Assembly: GCA_023245725.1 (NCBI GenBank)
Contig: JAHFJU010000008.1
Span: 1,412-29,807 of the forward strand
Source: Candidatus Peregrinibacteria bacterium
Lineage (GTDB): Bacteria > Patescibacteriota > Gracilibacteria > UBA1369 > UM-FILTER-53-11
DNA length: 28,396 nucleotides
Direction of reading: 5' to 3'
Below the pieces are notes generated by a model. The model saw only the letters and a list, made by a program, of their open reading frames with translations, did no database searches and had not been told where the DNA came from. The translations under genes were made by a program, and so were the position numbers. Of this stretch, positions 1 to 7,940 are shown one piece after another. How positions within the stretch are numbered: position 1 is the first letter of the stretch; every line of letters begins with the position of its first letter.

Positions 1-555
1 TACGTCAGTTAATTCTTGGTATATTTGCGGCTTTTTTGTAGATGTAGATATTGAAGGTTCTATCTTTGGAGCTGGTTTTTTATGCCTTACTGCGCGAGCA
101 GCTGAAATAATTTTTGTTACTTTTTCTGTTATCTCTGCAATAACTGTTGTAATAGCACCTGTGCTATTTGGCGATTTAGGTTTTATAAATGTTAATGTCT
201 CGTGCTCCTGAATGAGACCACTCGTATTCGGTTGAGCATTGTCTTGTTTGTGTGATTGAATTACTCCTGCCTTACGCAGTTTTGTCATCGCGCTTTCTAT
301 AAAAGATTTCCAGCAATCGGTTCGTGGATTTTCAATCGCATACCCAATCAGCGCAAGTGGAAGTTCAATTAAATCATTAACTTGGTATACAGGTGTACAT
401 CTATAGCCCTCACAATCCTTAAAATTCATCGAAGGATTTTTTATCATTCCTGCTTTGTGCAATTCGACATACCCAACCTGAGCAAAATGATCTTTTTTGG
501 GTGGATCTATAAGATCTTCTATACTATAAATGCGATGTGGCTCGGGCGGTCTCAC
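1..555 (-). CDS. Partial hypothetical protein, runs off the left edge
   Basis: An open frame on the minus strand reads without a stop from a TAA just upstream of position 570 to the window edge, giving about 185 residues. No ATG lies near the 5' end. The best start is GTG at 553-555, followed by a protein beginning VRPPEPHRIYSIEDLIDPPKK; a later in-frame ATG codon is possible. The first 110 residues look globular, with VGYVELHKAG and YQVNDLIELPLALIGYAI. The part nearest the window edge is rich in Lys, Pro, Ser and Thr (KKPAPKIEPSISTSTKKP) and looks like a flexible linker, so another domain may follow outside the window. It diverges from the agmatinase gene with only 29 bp between starts. I do not recognise a family. 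The plus-strand frame at 382-600 overlaps it and is probably a shadow. Confidence 0.6.
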   Translation of the reverse strand, partial: MRPPEPHRIYSIEDLIDPPKKDHFAQVGYVELHKAGMIKNPSMNFKDCEGYRCTPVYQVNDLIELPLALIGYAIENPRTDCWKSFIESAMTKLRKAGVIQSHKQDNAQPNTSGLIQEHETLTFIKPKSPNSTGAITTVIAEITEKVTKIISAARAVRHKKPAPKIEPSISTSTKKPQIYQELTDV

Positions 556-584
556 ATGTTCATATTTAGCCCTAAAATATTATT

Positions 585-1688
585 ATGTCAACACCTGTAA
601 ATTTTGATCCAAGCGCGATAGCTGCTTTAAACGGTAATTTATACGGCCTGCCTTTCTCTTTAGATCAAGCTGCTGCTGTTGTAATTCCTGTTCCATGGGA
701 CGTTACGGTTTCGTATCGTGATGGTGCGCACGACGGTCCGCAGAAAATGCTCGATGCTTCAGTGCAAATGGATTTATTCGATGAAGATATTAAAGATTGC
801 TACAAACTTGGAATAGCGATGGAGCCGATTTCGAAGGAGTGGCAGCGCAAAAATAAAGCGCTTCGCGCAAAGGCGGTTAAGTGTCTCGATCATTTGGCAA
901 ACGGGGGAGCGGTTGGTGATAAAAAAGTGGCTGGTCACTATGCTGAAATAAATTCAGAGTGTGAAAAACTTAATCAGTACATTCAAAAAATTGCGAAAAA
1001 ACATTTCGATTCAGGAAAAATGGTATGTGTATTAGGAGGAGAACACAGCGTCTCACTCGGGCTTATTCGTGAGCTAAATGAACGCTACGCACAGGCAAAA
1101 AAATCCTTTTCGATTTTACATATCGATGCTCATGCCGATCTTCGAAACGCATATGAAGGGTTCACTTATTCTCACGCGTCGATAATGAATAATGCTCGCC
1201 GATTGAGCCAAGTTGAAAAAATGACGGTCGTCGCAATTCGTGACTATTGCCAAGACGAATCAGAATTAATTGCTAATTCACGAACAAAACCGGTCGATGG
1301 ACAAAAACGTTTTTGCCCTGTTGCGGCATTTAGTGATCGTGAAATTAAGTATTCGCAATATCAGGGAAACACATGGCAATGGCTATGCAAAAAAATAGTC
1401 GGATCGCTGGGTAAAGATGTTTATATAAGTTACGATATCGACGCGCTCGACCCGTCGCTTTGCCCTCATACTGGTACGCCGGTTCCGGGTGGTCTCGATT
1501 ATGAACAGGTAATGTACCTCGTAAAAATGTTGGTAGAAAGCGGAAAACGCATTATAGGATTCGACCTTTCCGAAGTGGCTCCGGGAGTTATTGTTCCAAG
1601 TGATATGCATTCATGGGACGCAGTTGTGGGAATGCGCTCGCTGTATCGCTTGATAAATTACATGGCTCAGTCGCAGAAGAGGCTGTAG
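585..1688 (+). CDS. speB: Agmatinase/arginase-family ureohydrolase (long form)
   Basis: This 367-residue protein belongs to the Mn-dependent ureohydrolase family, which hydrolyses agmatine, arginine or related guanidino compounds to urea and an amine. All metal-binding motifs are visible: GGEHS (His154), DAHAD (Asp181, His183, Asp185) and YDIDALDP (Asp284, Asp286), followed by the substrate loop GTPVPGG and GFDLSEVAPG near the C-terminus. Typical agmatinases have about 300 residues. The extra length lies mainly in a charged helical stretch at about 80-140, as in longer 'agmatinase family' proteins. The ATG at 585 has no Shine-Dalgarno; a TAAAAT box ends 6 nt before it, so the mRNA may be leaderless. 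It stands alone, diverging from the left-edge gene and ending 4 bp from the convergent 962-residue gene. The fold is certain, but substrate specificity is not: agmatinase, guanidinobutyrase or another ureohydrolase are all possible. Confidence 0.9.
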   Translation: MSTPVNFDPSAIAALNGNLYGLPFSLDQAAAVVIPVPWDVTVSYRDGAHDGPQKMLDASVQMDLFDEDIKDCYKLGIAMEPISKEWQRKNKALRAKAVKCLDHLANGGAVGDKKVAGHYAEINSECEKLNQYIQKIAKKHFDSGKMVCVLGGEHSVSLGLIRELNERYAQAKKSFSILHIDAHADLRNAYEGFTYSHASIMNNARRLSQVEKMTVVAIRDYCQDESELIANSRTKPVDGQKRFCPVAAFSDREIKYSQYQGNTWQWLCKKIVGSLGKDVYISYDIDALDPSLCPHTGTPVPGGLDYEQVMYLVKMLVESGKRIIGFDLSEVAPGVIVPSDMHSWDAVVGMRSLYRLINYMAQSQKRL

Positions 1689-1692
1689 GTAA

Positions 1693-4581
1693 CTACTCTT
1701 GAGTTTCGCCAGTCTGTTTTAGCAATTTTTTAATGAGTTCTCGAGGGTCGGCATCTTGAGCGTTTGAAATTTCACCGTTCTTCATTAATGTGCCGATGTA
1801 TCTTTTTGTATCAGCATCCGGTTCTACAGTAATTGAAATTTCTTTTGTAAGATCGCCACTTATTAATCTGAGCGATTTTCTATTGCCAATTGAATCTTCA
1901 GTTGGGGTTGTGCCAAATTCTTTTGGTGCGGTTTTTCCGTCTGAAAGCGCCTCAGTGACTAATTTTAGTGAAGATTCTTGTTCGAGTTGTTCCGCGCTTT
2001 TTTCTTTGACAGGTTCAGGTATAGAAGGAGGAAGAGCCTCGTAATCTTTTACATTTTTCTTTGCGAAATCAATTGCCTCTGCAGCAGTTTTTACATCTGC
2101 ATATCGACTTCCTTTCTTGCCGAGAGAAATGCGCGCACGTAGAGTTCTTTCAATGCCATTTGCCTCTACATCAACGAGTGCATCTTTCTGTTCTGGTAAA
2201 TTAAATTTTATAGTCGAGCCGGAATTGTTGACAACTTCTATAGTTTTTTTGTCTCCCTCTTTTTGAATATCGTCGTGAAATTTTTTGTACTGTTTCTCCC
2301 AGTCTTTATTGAGTTTGCTTTCAGCGGAGTGTTTTTCTATTGCCTTAAATAATTCAGATTGAATGTCTTGTATAGATCCTTCAAAAGTACCTTCACCCAA
2401 ACTTTCACTGCCGATAATGGCTGATACGCTGAGTTTTCCTCCAGCAAAAGAGGTATATGATGCATCGCAGTTTAGACTTATTTTTATGTTTTCTTTTCCT
2501 TTAGACGAGTATTCATATTCATAAACGCCCAAGTTTTCGACTTCTGAATTGTTTGCTTTTTCAACATTATATCCTTCTTTAGATAACAGTTTTGGGAGTT
2601 TTGCTGAGAGTATGTTGTGAGACTTTATCGCGATTTCGTGCGATTCGACCAATTCTTTAAGTGAATCTTTTGCAGTCGTTTTGCCTATATTGTCAGTGTC
2701 TGTTTTGAATCCGTAGCGATTCATGTCTAAGCGATAATCATTAGGCGCAGCCAAAATTCTTACAGGCAAAGCCACGGTCTTACCATTCTCGACTATAGTG
2801 TAGGTTCCGGTTATTACTTTTGAATCGCCGTTTTTTTCGGTAGTTCGATTTATCGAAATAGCTCCTTTAAATTCTGGAGATTTTGCAGCCTCAACGAATG
2901 TTTTTACATCGTAGTCGGCGATATTTTCTTCTGGTTTCGCTGGTGTTTTTTCTTCTGCCTGTGGCGACGCCTCTGTGTTAGCGGTTTTTCCTTTTTCGGC
3001 TGCTCGATGCGCCTTAATTATAAAGTCTTTTATCTCGTCGGGATTTTCCATAAATGCCGATCTAATATTTTTAAAAACGCCGTCAACTTCTGTTCCTATC
3101 AAAAACCCATGGTCATCTGCATGTACGAATGCTTCATAAACGTTAGCACCGTCGGTGACATCAATTTTATATAGTGGGATTTTATTCGCTGCATCTTGGC
3201 TTTTGCTTCGAGGTGGAATGTCTACTATTTTTCCTATCTTTGAGGTTTGTGCTTTTACGAATTCGCTTCCTATAACATTTTCGAGATTTTTGGTTTTTAT
3301 AGGTGCGTAAAGATTGTCTGGTGCGTCTTCGAGGTTGCCAGTTTCTGCATAGTTACGAAGATAACCTAAGGAAATACTTATATCTTGATATCGAATATAG
3401 TCTTTATCAAAAACAAGTAAGAATCGCGTTTGTATTTTCTCGTTTTTTTTGTATTCTTTGCTGCTTTGATGAGTAACAGTAGTTTCTCCCTCTACATCGT
3501 TAGGGCTTAGAGTTGAATCAACTATTTTGCTTCCTGGTACTGTGACCTCGACAATGAATCCATTAATATCTTCTGCTGAGCGTGCCGTTTCATATTGATT
3601 TCTTCGGTTATATTTACCCCCATATTTTAATGATGGAGAGTGAATCGGAACAAAACCGCTAAAACCTTCTGCCGGATCAGCCGATCGTATAGATGCGGTA
3701 ATACCATGCCCAACTTCAGCAGTTGCCATATTTAACATTTCGGTAAACGCCTTGTTCTTTTTGCCTTCATCAGAATCGTCGAATTCTTCACCGGTTGAGT
3801 CTGGCAGTTTTACTGAAATCTCTGTTTCTGGAATCACGACTGTAGAACGTGAATTCTCGACTTCTTTCAAAAGTTCATCGAGCCCATATGTGCGAAGATA
3901 TTCGATCATCGCAAGGTGTTGTTCCGAGCTTCCCACATATTTTTTTGAAAGAAAATCTTTGTCTGCATCGAGTGAAGCTATAAGCCGTTTTGACCCATGT
4001 TCACGCATTGCGGCAATGTAAGAATCTCCGTTCATAGATAATTGGCTCCAAATTCTTTTTCTATTCTCCGTAGTGAATTTTATGCCACGAGCCAACATTG
4101 AATCGTACAAAATCTTTGTCATGTCTGCTTCTAGAATTGTTTCCCATTCGGCACGAGTTGAATCTTTTATTTGTGAGCGTTGAGCCAGTACTTCGCCTTC
4201 GCCAGTTGCAGCTGTGGCTTCTTTCGACAAAGGAATACGAAATTTTTGGCCATTCGCCATGTCTATAAAAAACGTATTATTCTCAACTCTAATAACATCT
4301 CCAGGGTGAACTTTATCAACGTTTAGCCCGGCAGTTCGCGCAATACGAACTATCTGATCAGGAATCACCCACCATTGTAATTGGGCTTTACCGATTGAAT
4401 TAAAATACTCATCTATCCCTTTTGAAAGTGCACGGCTTAAAGTCGGAGTATCTTTATCTATAGTGATGGGCTTCGTTTTGATTCCCTCAAATGATATGCG
4501 TTCTTTGTCTGAAACTGCTGGATACAACTCTGCTTGCGAATTGTATTTGCGCCCCATTTCGATTGCGTTTTCTTTGCCCAT
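1693..4581 (-). CDS. Large hypothetical protein (962 aa) with repeated C-terminal module
   Basis: I recognise no known family over the whole length. There is no signal peptide or membrane segment, and the composition is acidic and Lys/Glu-rich, so a soluble cytoplasmic protein is likely. Near residues 70-110 is a stretch with WWVIPDQIVRIA and HPGDVIRVENN that resembles a degenerate LysM-like or lipoyl-like small module. The middle (about 280-520) is beta-rich. A Glu/Pro/Ala linker near 535-560 (KGKTANTEASPQAEEKTPAK) leads into a C-terminal third that seems to hold four diverged copies of a roughly 95-residue unit. Each unit has an opening helix, beta strands with an NGKxxxLPV-type strand, and a closing helix such as AKDSLKELVESH, IQSELFKAIEKH, AAEAIDFAKKNV or PRELIKKLLKQT. 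The ATG at 4579-4581 follows an A-rich leader from an extended -10 promoter. It converges on speB with a 4-bp gap. Confidence 0.85.
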   Translation of the reverse strand: MGKENAIEMGRKYNSQAELYPAVSDKERISFEGIKTKPITIDKDTPTLSRALSKGIDEYFNSIGKAQLQWWVIPDQIVRIARTAGLNVDKVHPGDVIRVENNTFFIDMANGQKFRIPLSKEATAATGEGEVLAQRSQIKDSTRAEWETILEADMTKILYDSMLARGIKFTTENRKRIWSQLSMNGDSYIAAMREHGSKRLIASLDADKDFLSKKYVGSSEQHLAMIEYLRTYGLDELLKEVENSRSTVVIPETEISVKLPDSTGEEFDDSDEGKKNKAFTEMLNMATAEVGHGITASIRSADPAEGFSGFVPIHSPSLKYGGKYNRRNQYETARSAEDINGFIVEVTVPGSKIVDSTLSPNDVEGETTVTHQSSKEYKKNEKIQTRFLLVFDKDYIRYQDISISLGYLRNYAETGNLEDAPDNLYAPIKTKNLENVIGSEFVKAQTSKIGKIVDIPPRSKSQDAANKIPLYKIDVTDGANVYEAFVHADDHGFLIGTEVDGVFKNIRSAFMENPDEIKDFIIKAHRAAEKGKTANTEASPQAEEKTPAKPEENIADYDVKTFVEAAKSPEFKGAISINRTTEKNGDSKVITGTYTIVENGKTVALPVRILAAPNDYRLDMNRYGFKTDTDNIGKTTAKDSLKELVESHEIAIKSHNILSAKLPKLLSKEGYNVEKANNSEVENLGVYEYEYSSKGKENIKISLNCDASYTSFAGGKLSVSAIIGSESLGEGTFEGSIQDIQSELFKAIEKHSAESKLNKDWEKQYKKFHDDIQKEGDKKTIEVVNNSGSTIKFNLPEQKDALVDVEANGIERTLRARISLGKKGSRYADVKTAAEAIDFAKKNVKDYEALPPSIPEPVKEKSAEQLEQESSLKLVTEALSDGKTAPKEFGTTPTEDSIGNRKSLRLISGDLTKEISITVEPDADTKRYIGTLMKNGEISNAQDADPRELIKKLLKQTGETQE

Positions 4582-4605
4582 ATTTTTATTTTTTTATTTG
4601 CTATA

Positions 4606-4614
4606 ATTATACCA
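4606..4614 (-). promoter_or_regulatory. Extended -10 promoter of the 962-aa gene
   Basis: Read on the minus strand this is TGGTATAAT, a consensus extended -10 element, 24 nt upstream of the ATG at 4581. The leader would be about 17 nt of A-rich sequence without a Shine-Dalgarno. The box overlaps a plus-strand TGCTATAAT at 4599-4607, so TATAATTATA here forms back-to-back -10 boxes. Confidence 0.6.
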
Positions 4615-4624
4615 TAAAAACGGC

Positions 4625-5686
4625 TCAAATGACAGGTGATGTACGGTTCCATAGTTTCAGGTGCACCCCCTTGGAAGAGTGGCGGTGTCGATAGAACAGT
4701 GAGAAGTATACCGCTGCAGGAGGCCGCATAGATAGTGACTCGTGTGGCCGAATGGTATTGAACTCAATAAGCCAATCTGCAAGTGCTTCGTTGATCATCT
4801 GTATTGGCTGCGTCAGATCACAGCGCCAGTAGAAGCCCTGCTGAAGGCTTTTGTTAAAGCGTTCAGCAACAGGATTGTCTTTCGGTGTTCGTGGTCGTGA
4901 AAAAAAATGGGTGATCTTCTCGTCTTCACATGCTTTTTGGAAGTATGCTAAAAATTCCGATCCGTTGTCGGTTAAAACTGCATCGATCTTTGTCTGCAGC
5001 ACATACGACATCTTCTGCAATACCTCTCGTGCGCCCACAGAACTATGCTTGTTCGTGGCAACGGCTATGCTGATTCTCGTAGCAATATCCGTGCAACAAA
5101 TAAAATAGAGCTTCTTAAAGTTTGGTCCGATAAACTCAATGATTGAATCAAGTACCACTAAATCCCCGGGCTTCTTAACCGGATATTCATCCGGCAATCG
5201 TATTCGCTTAATCTTCCACGCCGAGCGTGGCGTTGGCTTCTTGTGGAAACCAGGGCACCGCTTCTTCACCAAAAGTCCTTTGTACGAAAGATATCTATAT
5301 ATCGTTGATGCACTATGCTGAGGAAAAAATATCCGTAGTTTCTTGTGCTCCCAATCAGGGAACCAACTCGCATATCGTTCAATCTCATGCTTTTCGTCAC
5401 TGGTTAATTCGGTACCACGCTTGTTCTTCGGCCCTGTACGTATTGGTATTAATCCACCAAGACCTTCCGTTAGACGAATATTGAGCAATCTCTGCACATG
5501 GCTGCGCGAGGTCTCAAACTCAATGGCGGTTTTAACCTGATTTCTTCCATTTCGGTCGTACCAATTCAGTATTAAAAGTCTTTCGCGCAATACACTCCTC
5601 TGCCACTCACTTAACAGCGCTTCGTTGAATTGATTCAAAACAGATCGTATACCTTTTATTCCTTTCGTTGGGTGATATAGTCTCAT
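4625..5686 (-). CDS. DDE transposase, IS481/IS3-like integrase core
   Basis: The 353-residue protein has an N-terminal helix-turn-helix region (about 28-90), a linker, and a retroviral-type integrase core that cuts and joins element ends. The catalytic triad is visible as Asp180 (DLVVLDSI), Asp240 (AVLTDNGSEF) and Glu275 (DNPVAERFNKSL), with the typical 34-residue spacing between the second Asp and the Glu. The IRPHESLSMRPP motif near the C-terminus is characteristic of these transposases. The frame looks intact. Oddly, the stop codon at 4625-4627 lies outside the left inverted repeat, so the last residues (SPVI and stop) would be encoded by target duplication and flanking DNA. Base composition is less AT-rich than in neighbouring genes, consistent with recent arrival. 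Confidence 0.9.
   Translation of the reverse strand: MRLYHPTKGIKGIRSVLNQFNEALLSEWQRSVLRERLLILNWYDRNGRNQVKTAIEFETSRSHVQRLLNIRLTEGLGGLIPIRTGPKNKRGTELTSDEKHEIERYASWFPDWEHKKLRIFFPQHSASTIYRYLSYKGLLVKKRCPGFHKKPTPRSAWKIKRIRLPDEYPVKKPGDLVVLDSIIEFIGPNFKKLYFICCTDIATRISIAVATNKHSSVGAREVLQKMSYVLQTKIDAVLTDNGSEFLAYFQKACEDEKITHFFSRPRTPKDNPVAERFNKSLQQGFYWRCDLTQPIQMINEALADWLIEFNTIRPHESLSMRPPAAVYFSLFYRHRHSSKGVHLKLWNRTSPVI
4640..4668 (+). repeat. Left terminal inverted repeat of the insertion sequence
   Basis: It begins TGTACGG and ends TCAGGTGCACCC. It pairs with 5745-5773 read on the opposite strand. The conserved inner block is perfect and the outer part is degenerate. The 3' end of the transposase frame reads through it. 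Confidence 0.65.
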
Positions 5687-5744
5687 AGGGGTGTGGTTTA
5701 TGATGTAGATAATCCTATTCTACATCCCCAACTTTTTTCCCCGA

Positions 5745-5773
5745 GGGTGCACCTGAGATTCGTGAAACTACGT
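5745..5773 (-). repeat. Right terminal inverted repeat of the insertion sequence
   Basis: Read on the minus strand it runs from ACGTAGTTTC to TCAGGTGCACCC, partner of the left repeat. The 58-nt stretch between it and the transposase start carries no gene. It contains an inverted pair, GATGTAGA (5702-5709) and TCTACATC (5719-5726), which may be part of the transposase leader. Confidence 0.65.
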
Positions 5774-5805
5774 AGGTGAGTGTATTGTTTTACAGGTACG
5801 CTATT

Positions 5806-5832
5806 TGCTATAATCCAATATTAATGTATAAT
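5806..5832 (+). promoter_or_regulatory. Tandem -10 boxes upstream of the 470-aa gene
   Basis: TGCTATAAT at 5806-5814 is an extended -10 element, and a second TATAAT occurs at 5827-5832. Either would drive the gene at 5903, giving a 60-80 nt leader without a Shine-Dalgarno. Both lie outside the insertion sequence. The 13-mer TATTTGCTATAAT at 5802-5814 also occurs on the other side of the element at 4595-4607. Confidence 0.45.
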
Positions 5833-5902
5833 TATCAGATACTGGAAAAAACTTATATAGAACTTCTTTTTAAGTGAATGGCATTAACTCAAACAAAAAT
5901 AA

Positions 5903-7315
5903 ATGAAACTCCCTGATCAAGAATTTGAAAAACTTCCAGAAGATAGAAGAGCAATATTGCATGGGATTAATGCGGATTTATTTATACCAATAACGAATTC
6001 TGGTTCTAGTCGGTGGATAGAAGAACTTGGATGTAAGGCTGGAGATATTTCGGGTTCATTTGGACATTTTTTCTACGGACTCTTAGAACTTGCTAGATCA
6101 CGGCCTCAATATGTAATAATTCTCAATTGGAAGGGAAAAAGAATTTGTTATTACAGTAAGAGTCAAATCTATAATGATGTAATTCCTAATGGACACATAA
6201 TTGAAATTGAAAACCCAGAGTTAATCTCCGATTTATTCGAATTTTTTCAAAGACTGAAACAAGAGAATCCATCATATAATGATAAGCTTTCATATTTTGA
6301 AATTGCTAAAAAGTTTTTACAGGATCTCTCTATCGATGCAACTCCGATAACACATATTCGCAAAATTTTGAATCATCTGCTTCTTGATTCATTTAATTCA
6401 ATCGATGAAAAATGGGGCCGAGTTGGAGGCGTGCAAGTTCGCAGAGACACGACAGAAACAGACATGGAAGGAGTATTCGAGCTTAATTTTGCATTTGGAG
6501 AGAATGATACACCTGATTTTAGCGACCAATTGCCTACAGTAAGATATGGTTTTTCTCATGCGGAAGATGCTGTGATTTACGCAGTACAAACTCCTAAATA
6601 TAAAAATAAGTATAGTAAAGCAACTGCAGAAAGCCTATTGACACGGAAAGTCTATGTAACCAGATTAATCGACCATTTAGCAAAATGGAATGTGTGTAGG
6701 CATGATGAATTCGAACGGCTTTTTGGGAATGATTTTGATGAGCATTCTTTCAAAGAAAACTTTGAGGTATTTAAGTGTTGGATGGATAAAATAGGCAGAG
6801 CTGGGAACGGGGACAAATTAGACGCCGTATATAGTGTTAATCCTAATGAAGCACATAATTATAGTGTGGCAATTATGAACTATGATGAATATTGTAAAGC
6901 AGAAGATGCCGTCAGAAAATTTAGTGAAATGGATTCTAAAATGGCTGTTGCAAAGACTTTCTTTGACAATGGCGTTCCCTCTAAATTGAGAGGCGCGCCC
7001 CCTGCAATGCTTGTAAGCTTGTGTACGACAATTCATTTATTTCATAGCACTGGTGTGAGAAAAATCGATATTCCTATGGCTATGATTTTTCGTGATCATC
7101 CAGGATCTTTAGGAGCAGAAATCGATAAGAGAAAATTCGATCAAATAAATAAACTAGCTCAACGTCTGGCTTTTGAAGTTGAAGGGTTGAAAATCGTTCA
7201 GGGAGTTGAGAAATATCCTCCACAAGGCAATACGACCATAAGAATAGAAATGGAAGATGTGATTAATTTTAGATCATCAGGAATCAGAAAGTTGTTTGAA
7301 ATTGATGTAGAATAG
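5903..7315 (+). CDS. Hypothetical protein (470 aa), possibly acquired
   Basis: I do not recognise a family. The protein is soluble, without signal peptide or membrane segments, and is mixed helix and strand in character. Notable stretches are WIEELGCKAGDISGSFGHFF (about 36-55), a helical region at 115-165, RVGGVQVRRD near 175, and a C-terminal part with KLRGAPPAMLVSLCTTIHLF and AEIDKRKFDQINKLAQRLAF that could form a winged-helix or other helical domain. Codon use differs from the neighbours: arginine is often AGA and third positions are strongly A/T, whereas typA and speB favour CGT/CGC. With the insertion sequence on the left and tRNA-Ser 20 bp downstream, this may be an accessory gene. The ATG at 5903 lacks a Shine-Dalgarno. 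Confidence 0.8.
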   Translation: MKLPDQEFEKLPEDRRAILHGINADLFIPITNSGSSRWIEELGCKAGDISGSFGHFFYGLLELARSRPQYVIILNWKGKRICYYSKSQIYNDVIPNGHIIEIENPELISDLFEFFQRLKQENPSYNDKLSYFEIAKKFLQDLSIDATPITHIRKILNHLLLDSFNSIDEKWGRVGGVQVRRDTTETDMEGVFELNFAFGENDTPDFSDQLPTVRYGFSHAEDAVIYAVQTPKYKNKYSKATAESLLTRKVYVTRLIDHLAKWNVCRHDEFERLFGNDFDEHSFKENFEVFKCWMDKIGRAGNGDKLDAVYSVNPNEAHNYSVAIMNYDEYCKAEDAVRKFSEMDSKMAVAKTFFDNGVPSKLRGAPPAMLVSLCTTIHLFHSTGVRKIDIPMAMIFRDHPGSLGAEIDKRKFDQINKLAQRLAFEVEGLKIVQGVEKYPPQGNTTIRIEMEDVINFRSSGIRKLFEIDVE

Positions 7316-7335
7316 GCCAGTTCGCGTTTAAAAAC

Positions 7336-7425
7336 GGAGGGATCGCATAGTGGCCGAGTGCGCATCGTTGGAAACGATGTAGGCCCGCAAGGGTCTCCAG
7401 GGTTCGAATCCCTGTCCCTCCGCCA
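7336..7425 (+). tRNA. tRNA-Ser (GGA)
   Basis: This 90-nt cloverleaf has a perfect 7-bp acceptor stem (GGAGGGA with TCCCTCC), a long variable arm (GGCCCGCAAGGGTC) typical of class II tRNAs, a T loop with GTTCGAATC, and an encoded CCA end. The anticodon stem CATCG/CGATG closes the loop TTGGAAA, giving anticodon GGA, which reads UCC/UCU. It starts 20 bp after the 470-residue gene. Reverse-strand frames across it are the usual artefact of translating a tRNA. Confidence 0.97.
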
Positions 7426-7510
7426 GAAAAAAGAAATTCGGATTTGCCAGCGCGTATATATTTCGAGGCTGCGAAGATCGATTCTTCCACCAATTATGAC
7501 TCTCTTAATG

Positions 7511-7516
7511 TATAAT
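7511..7516 (+). promoter_or_regulatory. -10 box of msrB, predicted leaderless start
   Basis: TATAAT lies 7 nt before the ATG at 7524, so transcription would begin at or next to the start codon. An ATG at 7515 is in frame but sits inside the -10 box and cannot be on such a transcript, which favours the 7524 start. Confidence 0.6.
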
Positions 7517-7523
7517 GGGTCAT

Positions 7524-7940
7524 ATGAATGACCTATCTTCAGATTCTCCAAATGTAAATAAGTCTAATGAGGAGTGGCGCGCTCAGCTGACCGAACAGCA
7601 GTATCACGTAACCCGAGAAAATGGGACTGAAGCTCCTTTTACAGGTGAATACTTGAATAATCACGAAAAAGGAAAATACATGTGCGTAAACTGCGGCCAT
7701 ACTCTTTTTGACTCTAAAAATAAATTCGACTCTGGTACTGGCTGGCCGAGTTTTGATCAGCCTTCGCAAAAAAATGGAGTAGAACGCAGAGTCGATGACT
7801 CTCATGGAATTGAACGAACAGAGGTGATTTGCAGTAATTGTGGTGCGCATCTAGGCCACGTATTCGCTGACGGTCCACGCGAAACAACCTGCGAGAGATT
7901 TTGTATTAACTCTGCCGCATTGAAGTTCGGGTCAGAATGA
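7524..7940 (+). CDS. msrB: Peptide-methionine (R)-S-oxide reductase MsrB
   Basis: MsrB reduces the R-epimer of methionine sulfoxide in oxidised proteins back to methionine in the cytoplasm. The 138-residue protein has nearly the length of a single MsrB domain. It carries the zinc-binding pairs CVNC (Cys54, Cys57) and CSNC (Cys103, Cys106), the conserved GTGWPSFDQP and GHVFADGP motifs, and the catalytic cysteine Cys127 in RFCINSAALKF. Cys123, four residues upstream, might take part in regeneration, but this is a guess. I use the ATG at 7524 because the upstream in-frame ATG at 7515 overlaps the -10 box. There is no MsrA partner in the window. It is followed by a 359-bp gap and the convergent rpmB. 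Confidence 0.95.
   Translation: MNDLSSDSPNVNKSNEEWRAQLTEQQYHVTRENGTEAPFTGEYLNNHEKGKYMCVNCGHTLFDSKNKFDSGTGWPSFDQPSQKNGVERRVDDSHGIERTEVICSNCGAHLGHVFADGPRETTCERFCINSAALKFGSE

Larger units (their letters stand above)
4640..5773 (-). mobile_element. IS481/IS3-like insertion sequence
   Basis: The element of about 1.13 kb holds one DDE transposase gene. Its ends are imperfect inverted repeats of 29 bp (18 of 29 match by eye) with a perfect inner 11-12 bp block, TCAGGTGCACCC, at 4657-4668 and as its complement at 5745-5756. AGGTGA occurs directly outside both ends (4634-4639 and 5774-5779), fitting a 6-bp target-site duplication. The left end begins TGT, as is usual for IS481. The boundaries are inferred by eye and may be off by a few bases. 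It has landed between two divergent promoters, those of the 962-residue and 470-residue genes. Confidence 0.7.

Noticed and set aside
382..600. Plus-strand frame of 72 codons
   Set aside because: It overlaps the open minus-strand frame that runs off the left edge and has an unlikely composition.
7198..7551. Minus-strand frames across tRNA-Ser (including 7284-7493)
   Set aside because: They are translations of the complement of a tRNA gene, a common false gene; the tRNA is clear and the 470-residue gene covers one end.
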